Of a DNA stretch of 63,863 nt, positions 1 to 8,363 are shown in pieces. This stretch comes from an uncultured Eubacteriales bacterium (GTDB lineage: Bacteria > Bacillota > Clostridia > Lachnospirales > Lachnospiraceae): positions 1-63,863 of the forward strand of contig ONED01000003.1 in the NCBI GenBank assembly GCA_900316755.1, written 5' to 3'. The translations under genes were made by a program, and so were the position numbers. Below the pieces are notes generated by a model, which had not been told where the DNA came from, did no database searches, and saw only the letters and a program-made list of their open reading frames with translations. Each line of letters begins with the position of its first letter. The first letter of the stretch is position 1.

Positions 1-137
1 TGGCTTTTCGCCAATATTTTAATGTTTGAACAATTACATCTATTTACAGAAAGGTCGGATGCCTATGATTGTAAAAATCCTTGATTTTTTACTGTTACTC
101 ATCAACAAACTATGCTAAAATACAAGGAGAAGGATTT

Positions 138-960
138 ATGAACAAAACAAATCATCATGATTCGCTTTCCTCTACCCCGTATGATGATGTCCACCGAACA
201 CTCTTAAATGATTGTCCGCAACTGATTATACCGGTGGTAAATGAAGCGTTTCACCAAACACACGACAGAAACGAAAAGGTAACTCTTTTTAACAACGAAG
301 TATTCATCAACAAGCAGGGCGGCAATCAGACTGAGCGTGTTACCGATTCCAACTTTTTAATCGGGACCACCCGTTATCATCTGGAATGCCAGAGCACCAC
401 AGACGGCACCATGATTTTGCGGATTTTTGAGTATGATTCCCAGCTCGCACTGCAGGACAGCACGATTACAGGGGAACACCTGACTGTCCGGTTTCCAAAG
501 ACAGCCATCTTGTACCTCCGGCATAATAAAAACACACCGGATTACATGCGTATTACGATTCAGGCTCCGGATGCTTCCTGTACTTACCGCGTACCGGTTA
601 TGAAGGTGCAAAACTATACGCTGGATGAGATTTTTGAAAAGAATCTGCTGTTTTTGATTCCATTCCACATTTTCTCTTACGAGAAAAACTTTTCGGAATA
701 CGAATCCAATGGAACACATAGCCAGAAAATATGCAAACATAAAGAAAGGGTTGGGTGACATTATGGGTGGCAAGATATTAGACTATCCTGCAAAGGATAT
801 CTTGAACAAAGGTCGTGCGGAAGGCAACAAAGAACACCTTGTTTCTCTGATTCAGAAGAAACTTGTGAAAGGAAAATCTGTAGAAGTCATTGCAGATGAA
901 GTGGAAGAAACAGTAGATACGGTTCTTGAAATCATGAAAGAATTGAAACATACTCCATAG
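138..960 (+). pseudogene. Decayed Rpn-family PD-(D/E)XK nuclease/putative transposase
   Basis: This looks like a broken member of the Rpn/PDDEXK family, whose intact members are transposase-like nucleases of about 300 residues in gut Clostridia. A good ribosome site (AAGGAGAAGG) precedes ATG 138. The first frame (138-758) holds the N-terminal half, including a TEVTDSNF-like region (here TERVTDSNFLIG) and IPFHIFSYEKNF. After EYES near 702 the reading must jump to another frame (from about 709), which holds EHIARKYANIKKGLGDIMGG and the C-terminal tail and ends at 960. The segment normally linking the two parts is missing, so a deletion with a frame change has inactivated the gene. The family call is from memory of its motifs. 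Confidence in the break is high because both halves look coding. Confidence 0.7.
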
Positions 961-965
961 GAACC

Positions 966-1004
966 GAAAAGAGACTGTCGCAATAGCGAAATCGGTCTCT
1001 TTTC
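966..1004 (+). terminator. Intrinsic terminator after the Rpn-type pseudogene
   Basis: A 10-bp perfect stem (GAAAAGAGAC with GTCTCTTTTC) encloses a 19-nt loop and ends in a T-rich strand. It lies directly after the pseudogene stop. It could also serve the convergent mgtE gene, which ends at 1025 on the other strand. Confidence 0.7.
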
Positions 1005-1024
1005 TTGATTTCCAATCCCATTTT

Positions 1025-2419
1025 CTATATTATATGAAACATCTGGATGAGCAATACCCACGCCATGCCATAATAGGTCACCACCGCCACAAGGTCGTTG
1101 ATGGTGGTGATAAGCGGTCCGGATGCCACTGCAGGGTCAATCTTGATTTTGTGGAAAAACATAGGAACCAGAGTTCCCACCATGCTGGAAATCACCATTG
1201 CAGCCAAAAGCGCAATTCCCACGCAACCGGAAATCAAGAATGCCTGTCCCATAGGCGTATGCTTCAAAAAAGCAACGTATAACCCGATGAAAACAAATGC
1301 CATTCCACCGAGGAAGAGTCCGTTGAAAAAGCCAACCCGCACTTCCTTTCCGACCAATTCCGCTTTCTGCTTTGTCGTCAGATTTTCATCCATCAGCACA
1401 CGGATGGTAACAGCCAGTGACTGGGTTCCCACATTACCTGCCATGTCTAAAATCAGCGACTGAAAACAGATTACGATGGGAAGTATCGCTACAACAGTCT
1501 CAAAAACCCCCACTACGGAAGAAACCATCATGCCAAGAAACAGCAGAGCAACCAGCCATGGAAGTCTTTTTTTCATGCTTTCTATCGTGGTTTCCTCTAA
1601 ATCTTCTTCTGCAGTCAAACCGGCCAGCTTTGCGTAATCGTCGCCCATCTCATCGTCTACCACTTCCACAATATCCTGAGCTGTGATAATCCCCAAAATC
1701 CTGCCTTCCGCATTTAGCACGGGAATGGAATCCTCCGCATAATCTTTCACCCGTTCCAGACAATCGCTGATTTTTTCATGATCTGTCACATAAGGGTATG
1801 AGGTGCTGATGATATCCTCCAAATCTACATACTCCCGCGCGATAATCAAATCCTTCAGGTCAATAGCTCCATAAAAGTGCGACTCTCCATCCACCACATA
1901 AATCGTAGAGATGTTGTCATTCTCTCCGGCCTGCCGGATAAGTTCATGCATTGCCTGCCGAATCGTCAGATGATTGGGAATGACAATGAAATTGGTGGTC
2001 ATGCAACTTCCAATTTCTTCATCGTCATAGGACAACAATAGCTGCACATCCCGGCTGGACTCATCATCCATCATACTAACCAGCCGCTCCTGCGTCGGGT
2101 CATCCATTTCTTCCAACACATCCACTGCATCATCGGAGTCCATGTAGGATATAACTTTGGCGGCACTTTCCAGTTTTAATTCTTTCAGATAAAACGCCGC
2201 ATCTTCCAGATAAGTAAAAATTTCCGCTGCTCGTTCCGCTCCCAGAACAGGATATAATTTTTTGCGTTCCTCCGTTGTCAACTGCTCCAACGCTCCAGCA
2301 ATATCTTTTTCATGATAATCAGACAGCTTATCCAAAAGCTCTTCTTCCGACAAATGACTGCGAATAATGTGCAACAGTTCCTCTACATAATTCGGTTCTT
2401 TCATTACTTCTTTTTCCAT
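1025..2419 (-). CDS. mgtE: MgtE-type magnesium transporter
   Basis: This is a 464-aa magnesium channel/transporter of the inner membrane with the full MgtE plan. A helical cytoplasmic N domain (about 1-130) has DPTQERLVSMMDDE-like repeats. A CBS pair (about 135-255) has ISTIYVVDG and ILGIITAQDIVEVVDDE. Five membrane segments follow from about 285. In the family the N and CBS domains sense cytoplasmic Mg2+ and close the pore. The start at 2419 is supported by AGGAGG 7 nt upstream. The gene stands alone, downstream of the ilvE terminator. I looked for an M-box riboswitch in the leader and did not recognise one, but a palindrome followed by a T tract is present there. Confidence 0.93.
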   Translation of the reverse strand: MEKEVMKEPNYVEELLHIIRSHLSEEELLDKLSDYHEKDIAGALEQLTTEERKKLYPVLGAERAAEIFTYLEDAAFYLKELKLESAAKVISYMDSDDAVDVLEEMDDPTQERLVSMMDDESSRDVQLLLSYDDEEIGSCMTTNFIVIPNHLTIRQAMHELIRQAGENDNISTIYVVDGESHFYGAIDLKDLIIAREYVDLEDIISTSYPYVTDHEKISDCLERVKDYAEDSIPVLNAEGRILGIITAQDIVEVVDDEMGDDYAKLAGLTAEEDLEETTIESMKKRLPWLVALLFLGMMVSSVVGVFETVVAILPIVICFQSLILDMAGNVGTQSLAVTIRVLMDENLTTKQKAELVGKEVRVGFFNGLFLGGMAFVFIGLYVAFLKHTPMGQAFLISGCVGIALLAAMVISSMVGTLVPMFFHKIKIDPAVASGPLITTINDLVAVVTYYGMAWVLLIQMFHII

Positions 2420-2452
2420 GTTTTGCCTCCTCTACACGTATTATGCCAAAAT

Positions 2453-2489
2453 GAGCACAAAAAAACACCGCTTTGGAAATTTCCAAAGC
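2453..2489 (-). terminator. Possible attenuator hairpin in the mgtE leader
   Basis: A perfect 20-bp palindrome (2470-2489, GCTTTGG plus centre plus CCAAAGC) is followed on the minus strand by a run of seven T. It lies about 50 nt upstream of mgtE. It could be an intrinsic terminator that limits readthrough into mgtE, or a palindromic operator. No antiterminator or known riboswitch was recognised beside it. Confidence 0.4.
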
Positions 2490-2568
2490 AAACCTTTTGC
2501 TTACTTTAAAATTCGGAAATAACCTGATGTGGTGTAAATAGGTTCTGATATGCAAAAACAGAGAATAA

Positions 2569-2606
2569 AAGCACAGCTTAGGGAAGTCTCACAGACAGCT
2601 GTGCTT
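2569..2606 (-). terminator. Intrinsic terminator of ilvE
   Basis: A 10-bp stem (AAGCACAGCT with AGCTGTGCTT) sits about 80 nt past the ilvE stop and is followed by TTATT on the minus strand. It separates ilvE from mgtE. Confidence 0.75.
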
Positions 2607-2687
2607 CTAATACTTTCCTTTTTCCACCACAAATAGTACTTCGTCCCGTACTGTCACAACTGTCCATGATTCTTCACCTCCTATGTC

Positions 2688-3713
2688 TTATTTAATCACG
2701 CGAATCCAACCCTCCGGCGCTTCGATTCTGCCCATCTGGATACCGGTCAATGTGTCATACAGCTTCTTTGTAACCGGTCCCATCTCTTCCATTCCGCTTG
2801 GGAAACAGATATCCTTCCCGTGGTCTACGATTTTTCCAACCGGAGAAATCACTGCCGCTGTACCGCAAAGACCGCATTCTGCAAAGTCTTTTACTTCTTC
2901 CAGATATACTTCTCTTTCTTCTACTTCCATTCCCAGATATTCTTTTGCCACATAGCACAGAGAACGTCTTGTAATGGAGGGCAGAATGGTACTTGATTTT
3001 GGAGTTACCAATTTTCCGTCTTTTGTAATGAAGATAAAGTTCGCCCCGCCTGTTTCCTCTACCTTTGTCCGGGTAGCGGAATCCAGATACATATTTTCAT
3101 CATATCCCTGCTGGTGCGCATCCACGATTGCATGTAAACTCATGGCATAATTGAGCCCTGCTTTGATATGACCTGTTCCATGCGGAGCTGCACGGTCAAA
3201 ATCACACACGCGAATCGTAATCGGTTTGGCACCGCCTTTAAAATACGGTCCTACCGGAGTGCCGAACAATCTGAACTGATACTCGTCCGCCGGTTTTACA
3301 CCGATAACCGGATTGGTACCAAACATATACGGACGCAGATACAAGGTAGCACCGGAACCATACGGCGGAACAAAATCTTCATTTGCAGCAACCACTTTAT
3401 CTACTGCATCTAAAAACTGTTTCTCTGAAAACGGCGGCATCTCCAGCCTCTTTGCGCTGTCCACCAGTCTCTTTGCATTTAAATCCGGGCGAAAAGTCAC
3501 GATATGTCCGTCTTCCGTCCGATATGCTTTCAATCCTTCAAACACTGTCTGTGCATACTGGAGCACCCCTGCACATTCGTTTAATACGATTGTCGCATCT
3601 TTCGTAAGAGTCCCCTCGTCCCATGCACCGTTTTTATAATTCGAAACATATCTGAAATCTGTCTGGATATAACCGAATCCAATATTTGCCCAATCAATCT
3701 GTTTGTTACTCAT
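2688..3713 (-). CDS. ilvE: Branched-chain amino acid aminotransferase
   Basis: This 341-aa PLP enzyme of fold type IV transfers amino groups between glutamate and the keto acids of valine, leucine and isoleucine. It is the last step of the pathway whose first step is encoded just upstream (ilvBN). The length and N-terminal part match the longer BCAT group rather than the ~300-aa E. coli type. The PLP lysine is K184 in GHIKAGLNYA. The EETGGANFIFI segment around 220 and the glycine-rich CGTAAVISPVG segment near 290 are typical of the family. A strong promoter lies directly upstream, so ilvE is probably its own transcription unit. Confidence 0.95.
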   Translation of the reverse strand: MSNKQIDWANIGFGYIQTDFRYVSNYKNGAWDEGTLTKDATIVLNECAGVLQYAQTVFEGLKAYRTEDGHIVTFRPDLNAKRLVDSAKRLEMPPFSEKQFLDAVDKVVAANEDFVPPYGSGATLYLRPYMFGTNPVIGVKPADEYQFRLFGTPVGPYFKGGAKPITIRVCDFDRAAPHGTGHIKAGLNYAMSLHAIVDAHQQGYDENMYLDSATRTKVEETGGANFIFITKDGKLVTPKSSTILPSITRRSLCYVAKEYLGMEVEEREVYLEEVKDFAECGLCGTAAVISPVGKIVDHGKDICFPSGMEEMGPVTKKLYDTLTGIQMGRIEAPEGWIRVIK

Positions 3714-3749
3714 AGCAATTCCTCCGTTCCTAAATGTTATCTAAAAGTT

Positions 3750-3778
3750 ATTATCATACTTTTTTCCCCGGATGTCAA
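3750..3778 (-). promoter_or_regulatory. Sigma-A promoter of ilvE
   Basis: On the minus strand TTGACA (3773-3778) is followed after exactly 17 nt by GATAAT (3750-3755). The -10 box lies about 37 nt before the ilvE start. Confidence 0.8.
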
Positions 3779-3780
3779 GA

Positions 3781-3809
3781 GAGTGCACTCCAAAAATTAG
3801 AGTGCACTC
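3781..3809. promoter_or_regulatory. Twin 10-bp palindromes upstream of ilvE promoter
   Basis: Two identical perfect palindromes, GAGTGCACTC, occur at 3781-3790 and 3800-3809, centre to centre 19 bp. The nearer one abuts the -35 box of ilvE. This arrangement suggests two sites for a dimeric regulator. The two copies can also pair with each other as a hairpin, but the T tract lies on the plus-strand side, so it would not terminate ilvN transcripts. The regulator is unknown. Confidence 0.55.
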
Positions 3810-3862
3810 CATTTTTTACAATTAGACCACAGACTGTCTTGTAGGTGGCACGAACCGCCCTA

Positions 3863-4375
3863 TTATCTCTGTGTCATATTGATTGCTTCAATTCCGACAC
3901 TTCCCCCGCGCACCACTTCAATCGACTGAAATTCCTCTTTCATCAGTTTAATCAGCGCGTCGTTTTTCGTCGCAGACTGTACAAACTCCAAAAGCAGGCT
4001 GTCCTTTCCGTAATCCACAATCTTCGCGTGGAAAGACTGCGCGATTTGGAACAGTTCTTCCTTATCTTCCCGCTTGCATTTCTTTACTTTTACATAGAGA
4101 ATTTCCTTCATGCACACAGAGCTGTTGGTAAAATCGAGCACCTTGATGACCTCGACCATCTTATTTAACTGCTTTTTAATCTGTTCAAATGTCTCATCAT
4201 CACTGTAGGTCGCAATCGTCATTCTGGAAACAGTCGGGTCTTCCGTTGTTCCCACAGTGAGACTTTCCAGATTGTAAAGCTTTCCGGAAAACAATCCGGA
4301 AATCTTGGGAAGTACGCCCACCTGATTTTCCACAAACAGAGAAATCCATCTTTTTTTCATCGTTGTCTGATCCAT
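3863..4375 (-). CDS. ilvN: Acetolactate synthase small (regulatory) subunit
   Basis: This 170-aa partner of IlvB has an N-terminal ACT domain (about 8-80; WISLFVENQVGVLPKISGLFSG and the NLESLTVG strand) that in the family binds valine for feedback control. A C-terminal ALS_ss_C domain begins at about 90. The length is normal for bacterial IlvN/IlvH. A clear ribosome site (AAGGAGGA) precedes ATG 4375, and the gene starts 13 nt after the ilvB stop, so the two subunits are co-translated from one message. Confidence 0.93.
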   Translation of the reverse strand: MDQTTMKKRWISLFVENQVGVLPKISGLFSGKLYNLESLTVGTTEDPTVSRMTIATYSDDETFEQIKKQLNKMVEVIKVLDFTNSSVCMKEILYVKVKKCKREDKEELFQIAQSFHAKIVDYGKDSLLLEFVQSATKNDALIKLMKEEFQSIEVVRGGSVGIEAINMTQR

Positions 4376-4388
4376 ATCCGCATCCTCC

Positions 4389-6116
4389 TTAGCAGTCCAT
4401 AATCAGTTCTTCCAGAGTCCCGCCCGGTTTCACCATCGGGAATACCAAATCCTCCGGATCCATGATAAATTCGATTAAAGTTGGAGTCTTCGTGTTCTGT
4501 TTTGCCGCCTCCAAAGCAGACAAAATCTCCTCCGGATGGAACACACGGATTCCCTTTGCGCCATAGCTTTCTGCCAGTTTCACAAAATCCGGTGTATACG
4601 GCGGACACTCACAGCCCTCCGTACCACATTTTCCCTCACAGGCTTTTCCTGCACGCAGGCAGGTCATAGAATAGCGTTTGCCATAAAATAGCTTCTGCCA
4701 CTGCCGCACCATACCAAGGTAAGTATTATTAAATACACATAAAATCAGTGGTAATTCCTGTAAAACTGCAGTTGCAAACTCCTGAATATTCATCTGCATA
4801 CCGCCATCTCCCGAAATCATAATGACCGGAGTGTCCGGATTTCCAAGCTTTGCACCGATTGCTCCCGGAAATCCATAGCCCATTGTCCCAAGTCCGCCTG
4901 ATGTCAGCAATCTCTTATTCTCGTCTAATTCCAGATACTGCGTTGTAAACATCTGGTGCTGTCCTACATCCGTCACCACAATCGCTTTGTCGAACGTCGC
5001 ATTGATGGTCTCAATGACTTTCTGAGGAGTAAGCGTTGGTTTCTCCTTCATCTTCAGCGGATGCTCTTCCTTCCAGCTTTCAATCTGTGCCACCCACTCT
5101 TTCGTATCCCGCTCCTCTGCATATTCCAGAATCTTCTCCGTCGCCTCCTGCGCATCCGCAACAATCGGCACATCTACGTGTACGTTTCTGGAAATAGAGC
5201 CGGTATCAATATCGATATGTACGATTTGTGCCTTTGGCGCAAATTCGTGAAGTTTCCCCGTAATACGGTCATTAAATCTGGTGCCGATAGAAAAGAGTAA
5301 ATCACACTCACTCACCGCCATATTTGCTGCATAAGCGCCGTGCATTCCCAGATTTCCGATAAACAAGGGATGCGTCGTAGGAATGGCTCCTCTCCCCATA
5401 ATTGTTGTCACAACCGGAATCTTGGTAAGATCCACAATCTTTTTAAAATTCTCGTTTGCCTTTGCGATATTCACACCGCCTCCTGCCAGAAACAGTGGTC
5501 TCTCCGCACGGTTTAACATCTTCATGGCACGTTTTAACTGCCCGATATGTACCCCCGGATTCGGCTTATATCCCCGGATATTGACGCTCTCCGGGTATTC
5601 CGGACTTCCAAGCTCTGCCATCACATCCTTCGGCAGATCCACCACAACCGGGCCCGGTCTGCCGGATCTTGCAATATAAAAAGCCTCTTTGATAATTTTC
5701 CCTAAATCTTCCCTATTTTGCACCGTGATGCCCCATTTGCAGATGCTTCTCGTAATACCCACGATATCCACTTCCTGAAAAGCATCATTTCCAATCAAGT
5801 GTCTCGCAACCTGACCGGTAAAACAAACCAGTGGCACACTGTCATAATTTGCGGTTGCAATGCCTGTTACCAGATTCGTTGCCCCGGGACCACTGGTCAC
5901 AAGGCAGACTCCCACCTTCCCCGTAGATCTCGCATATGCATCTGCTGCATGGACAAGCGCCTGCTCGTGCCTTGGAAGCACGACTTTGATATCGTCCTGT
6001 TTATACAGTTCATCACTGATATCAATGGTACATGCTCCCGGATATCCGAAGAGGATTTCTACCCCCTCTTCCTTTAATGCTTTTACCAACAACTTATTTC
6101 CAGAGATTTTTCTCAT
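4389..6116 (-). CDS. ilvB: Acetolactate synthase large (catalytic) subunit
   Basis: This 575-aa thiamine-diphosphate enzyme condenses pyruvate with pyruvate or 2-ketobutyrate, the first common step to branched-chain amino acids. Visible features are the N-terminal pyrimidine-binding domain with the catalytic glutamate region (LPRHEQALVHAADAYAR), the central FAD domain, and the C-terminal TPP motif (GDGGMQMN and, about 30 residues on, NNTYLGMVRQWQ). Near residue 490 a small insert has several cysteines (RAGKACEGKCGTEGCECPP), which is unusual against the E. coli enzymes and may be a local lineage trait. It lies 15 nt after folA and is followed by ilvN. Confidence 0.95.
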   Translation of the reverse strand: MRKISGNKLLVKALKEEGVEILFGYPGACTIDISDELYKQDDIKVVLPRHEQALVHAADAYARSTGKVGVCLVTSGPGATNLVTGIATANYDSVPLVCFTGQVARHLIGNDAFQEVDIVGITRSICKWGITVQNREDLGKIIKEAFYIARSGRPGPVVVDLPKDVMAELGSPEYPESVNIRGYKPNPGVHIGQLKRAMKMLNRAERPLFLAGGGVNIAKANENFKKIVDLTKIPVVTTIMGRGAIPTTHPLFIGNLGMHGAYAANMAVSECDLLFSIGTRFNDRITGKLHEFAPKAQIVHIDIDTGSISRNVHVDVPIVADAQEATEKILEYAEERDTKEWVAQIESWKEEHPLKMKEKPTLTPQKVIETINATFDKAIVVTDVGQHQMFTTQYLELDENKRLLTSGGLGTMGYGFPGAIGAKLGNPDTPVIMISGDGGMQMNIQEFATAVLQELPLILCVFNNTYLGMVRQWQKLFYGKRYSMTCLRAGKACEGKCGTEGCECPPYTPDFVKLAESYGAKGIRVFHPEEILSALEAAKQNTKTPTLIEFIMDPEDLVFPMVKPGGTLEELIMDC

Positions 6117-6131
6117 AAATGTGCTCCACCT

Positions 6132-6623
6132 CTATTTCACTCTTTCATATCTAACAAATTCGTATTCCAAATCAAAATATGTCTGTTCCTCGCTCACACC
6201 TGTAACTTCCCAATCTTCTGTCTCATCCAGATTCGGAAAATAGGTGTCCGCCTCATACGCATGGTGAATCTTTGTCACATAAGCAGTCTTACAATACGGA
6301 AGAAGTAGTTTATAAACACTATCTCCTCCGATGACATAGATTTCTTCTTCCTCATATTTTTTTATTTCTTCCAATAAAGTCTTCACAGAATGGACAGCCA
6401 CAGCATCCTTCACATGATAACTTGTGTCTTTTGTGAGAACAATATTCGTCCTGTTTTTTAGGGGCTGTCCGCCCGGAAAGCTCTCCAGCGTCTTCCTCCC
6501 CATCACAACGACCTTTCCCATCGTCGTCTCACGGAAAAACTTCATATCTGCCGGAATACTGACCAACAATTGGTTTCTAAGGCCGATTGCCCAATTTTCA
6601 TCCACTGCAACAATTAGATTCAT
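6132..6623 (-). CDS. folA: Dihydrofolate reductase
   Basis: This 163-aa enzyme reduces dihydrofolate with NADPH and so regenerates the folate oxidised by thymidylate synthase, whose gene lies just upstream. Family features are NLIVAVDENWAIG at the N terminus, the FRETTMGKVVVMGRKTLES segment and IYVIGGDSVYKLLLP. I chose ATG 6623 because TAGGAGGAAATG lies correctly before it. An in-frame ATG at 6644 would put the ribosome site inside the gene and add seven unlikely residues. Confidence 0.94.
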   Translation of the reverse strand: MNLIVAVDENWAIGLRNQLLVSIPADMKFFRETTMGKVVVMGRKTLESFPGGQPLKNRTNIVLTKDTSYHVKDAVAVHSVKTLLEEIKKYEEEEIYVIGGDSVYKLLLPYCKTAYVTKIHHAYEADTYFPNLDETEDWEVTGVSEEQTYFDLEYEFVRYERVK

Positions 6624-6647
6624 CACATTTCCTCCTACAACCATACC

Positions 6648-7496
6648 TTATACGGCAATCGGGATATCTTTTATCTGCGGCCCTGTCATATAATGATCCA
6701 GTCGCACATCCTCAGGTGTAAAATCATAAAAATTCTTAACTTCCGGATTCAGCCAGAATTCCGGTGCCGGAAATGGTTCCCTTGAAATCAGTTCTTCCAC
6801 AAGCGGAATATGTCTGTCATAAATATGGGCATCCGCAATCACATGTACGAGCTCACCCACCACCATGTCACACACTTGTGCCAGCATATGCACAAGCACT
6901 GCATACTGGCACACATTCCAGTTATTTGCGGCAAGGACATCCTGAGAACGCTGATTTAAAATCGCATTTAAAACAAGCTTATCACTGTCCGCTCTTTTCG
7001 TTACATTAAAAGTCATGCTGTACGCACAAGGATACAGATTCATCTCGTGCAAATCCTGATGCACATAGATGTTGGTCATGATGCGACGGCTGTACGGATT
7101 GTTCTTCAAATCATAAATCACCCGGTCCACCTGATCCATCATCCCTTCTTTATACTGATGCTTCACCCCCATCTGATAGCCGTATGCCTTCCCGATTGAG
7201 CCACTTTCGTCCGCCCAACTGTCCCAGATGTGTGGTTTCAGATCATGGATATTGTTTGATTTTCTCTGCCAAATCCATAACATCTCATCTACACAGCTCT
7301 TAATCCCGGTACGCCGCAGAGTCAATGCTGGGAATTCTTTTGACAAATCATACCGGTTTACCACACAGAACTTTTTCATCGTGTAAGCAGAAGTCCCATC
7401 CTCCCACTTCGGACGAACCTTCTCTCCTTCTGTGCTGACTCCATGATCAATGATATCGCGGCACATCTCAATAAATACTTTATCTGCATAACTCAT
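6648..7496 (-). CDS. thyA: Thymidylate synthase
   Basis: This 282-aa enzyme makes dTMP from dUMP using methylenetetrahydrofolate. The catalytic cysteine is C157 in LYPCAYSM, and the phosphate-binding segment is NQRSQD (about 181-186). The residue after the cysteine is alanine where most ThyA have histidine; Bacillus subtilis ThyA also lacks the histidine here, and the C-terminal WLNPEVKNFYDFTPEDVRL matches that branch closely. GAGGAGG precedes ATG 7496. The gene opens the thyA-folA-ilvB-ilvN run and has its own promoter. Confidence 0.94.
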   Translation of the reverse strand: MSYADKVFIEMCRDIIDHGVSTEGEKVRPKWEDGTSAYTMKKFCVVNRYDLSKEFPALTLRRTGIKSCVDEMLWIWQRKSNNIHDLKPHIWDSWADESGSIGKAYGYQMGVKHQYKEGMMDQVDRVIYDLKNNPYSRRIMTNIYVHQDLHEMNLYPCAYSMTFNVTKRADSDKLVLNAILNQRSQDVLAANNWNVCQYAVLVHMLAQVCDMVVGELVHVIADAHIYDRHIPLVEELISREPFPAPEFWLNPEVKNFYDFTPEDVRLDHYMTGPQIKDIPIAV

Positions 7497-7517
7497 ACCA
7501 GAACCTCCTCGAACATT

Positions 7518-7546
7518 ATTTTACATTGTATCACAAAACAAGTCAA
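7518..7546 (-). promoter_or_regulatory. Sigma-A promoter of thyA-folA-ilvBN
   Basis: On the minus strand TTGACT (7541-7546) and TAAAAT (7518-7523) are separated by 17 nt. The -10 box lies about 22 nt before the thyA start. It places the ilvBN genes under a promoter next to thyA, with no other clear promoter inside the run. Confidence 0.7.
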
Positions 7547-7551
7547 ACTGT

Positions 7552-8103
7552 CTATCCAAGCTGTTTAAATACTTTCGTTTTTTCCAGAGCCTTCACAAAC
7601 AAATAGAAAATCACAGATTGAATCGGCACCTGGATGAGCTGCTGCACACATTTTGTCGGCAGAACTGCCATAAGTGCCTTTCCGTATAGCAGATACATCC
7701 AGCAGCAATGCATACCAATATTGACGATGACGGCAACCACCGCTTTGGAAGCGAAAATTCGGATAAAAGTCATTTTCTTCTTATAAAGCATGATACCATA
7801 GATAACCGGGCCCACAATTGCATTCAGTGTCCACAAAATAGAAAAGGCGCCTGTTGGTTTGATGATAAACTTCAAAACGTCACCGATTCCCCCCATAATA
7901 CCACCTGCCACCGGGCCAAATAATGCCGCAGCCAGTTGATTTGCCACAAAAGAAATCCCTATTTTCACATTTTCCGTCACCTGAATACTGCCAAAATAGT
8001 CCAACACAATCCCAAGCGCGATAAGTAACGCTAAAAGAACCAGCGTGTTTGGTTTTTTCAGTTCCCGATAAGAATCCACGAATTGTTGTTTTAATTTGTT
8101 CAT
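7552..8103 (-). CDS. folT: Folate ECF transporter S component (FolT)
   Basis: This 183-aa, six-helix membrane protein is the substrate-binding subunit of an energy-coupling-factor importer. The family signature is the sequence of short helices with ELKKPNTLVLLALLIAL near the start and a small-residue helix (LFGPVAGGIMGGIGDVLK). The folate assignment rests on the tetrahydrofolate riboswitch directly upstream and the thyA-folA neighbours. ATG 8103 is preceded by AAAGGAGGT; the longer frame reaching 8199 runs through the leader and is not the start. No EcfA/EcfT genes lie beside it, so it presumably uses a shared ECF module encoded elsewhere. Confidence 0.88.
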   Translation of the reverse strand: MNKLKQQFVDSYRELKKPNTLVLLALLIALGIVLDYFGSIQVTENVKIGISFVANQLAAALFGPVAGGIMGGIGDVLKFIIKPTGAFSILWTLNAIVGPVIYGIMLYKKKMTFIRIFASKAVVAVIVNIGMHCCWMYLLYGKALMAVLPTKCVQQLIQVPIQSVIFYLFVKALEKTKVFKQLG

Positions 8104-8160
8104 AAAAAATACCTCCTTTGCAGTAGTCCTGAAGCTACGCATAGCAGGTATCTCTATATC
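8104..8160 (-). promoter_or_regulatory. folT riboswitch expression platform
   Basis: On the minus strand ATACCT (near 8150) can pair with AGGTAT, which contains the folT Shine-Dalgarno sequence AAAGGAGGT (8109-8117). This suggests that folate binding upstream masks the ribosome site. A T6 run after the second arm leaves transcription termination possible as well. Confidence 0.45.
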
Positions 8161-8170
8161 TGTCATGGGC

Positions 8171-8283
8171 AGCAGCGGGATGCAGAACCTGTACCGCAAG
8201 TACCCCGGCCACGCCGAAGCCTTTTCGTCCGACCGGCAACTCCCCGTCCGGTCAGCACTTAACGCACATGTTCTTACTCTGCT
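8171..8283 (-). ncRNA. Tetrahydrofolate (THF) riboswitch upstream of folT
   Basis: The minus strand carries the conserved class-I THF elements in order. The P1 arm AGCAG (8279-8283) is followed by AGTAAGAAC and the nearly invariant GCGTTAAGTG. A P3 hairpin (GACCGG with CCGGTC) comes next, then ACGAA, and GGTTCTGCATCCCGCTGCT closes P2 and P1 (CTGCT at 8171-8175). The layout matches the Eubacterium siraeum and Streptococcus mutans examples as I remember them. It controls a folate transporter, as is usual for this class. Confidence 0.88.
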
Positions 8284-8363
8284 CTTCTTTTTAATTTTAT
8301 TTTACCGGAAAATTGTAACACAGACACGGTCATCCGTAAAGACTTATTTTTTTGCACAAAAAA

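Noticed and set aside
2420-2687. M-box magnesium riboswitch before mgtE
   Set aside because: I searched both strands by eye for the conserved M-box elements and did not find them; only a palindrome with a T tract is present.
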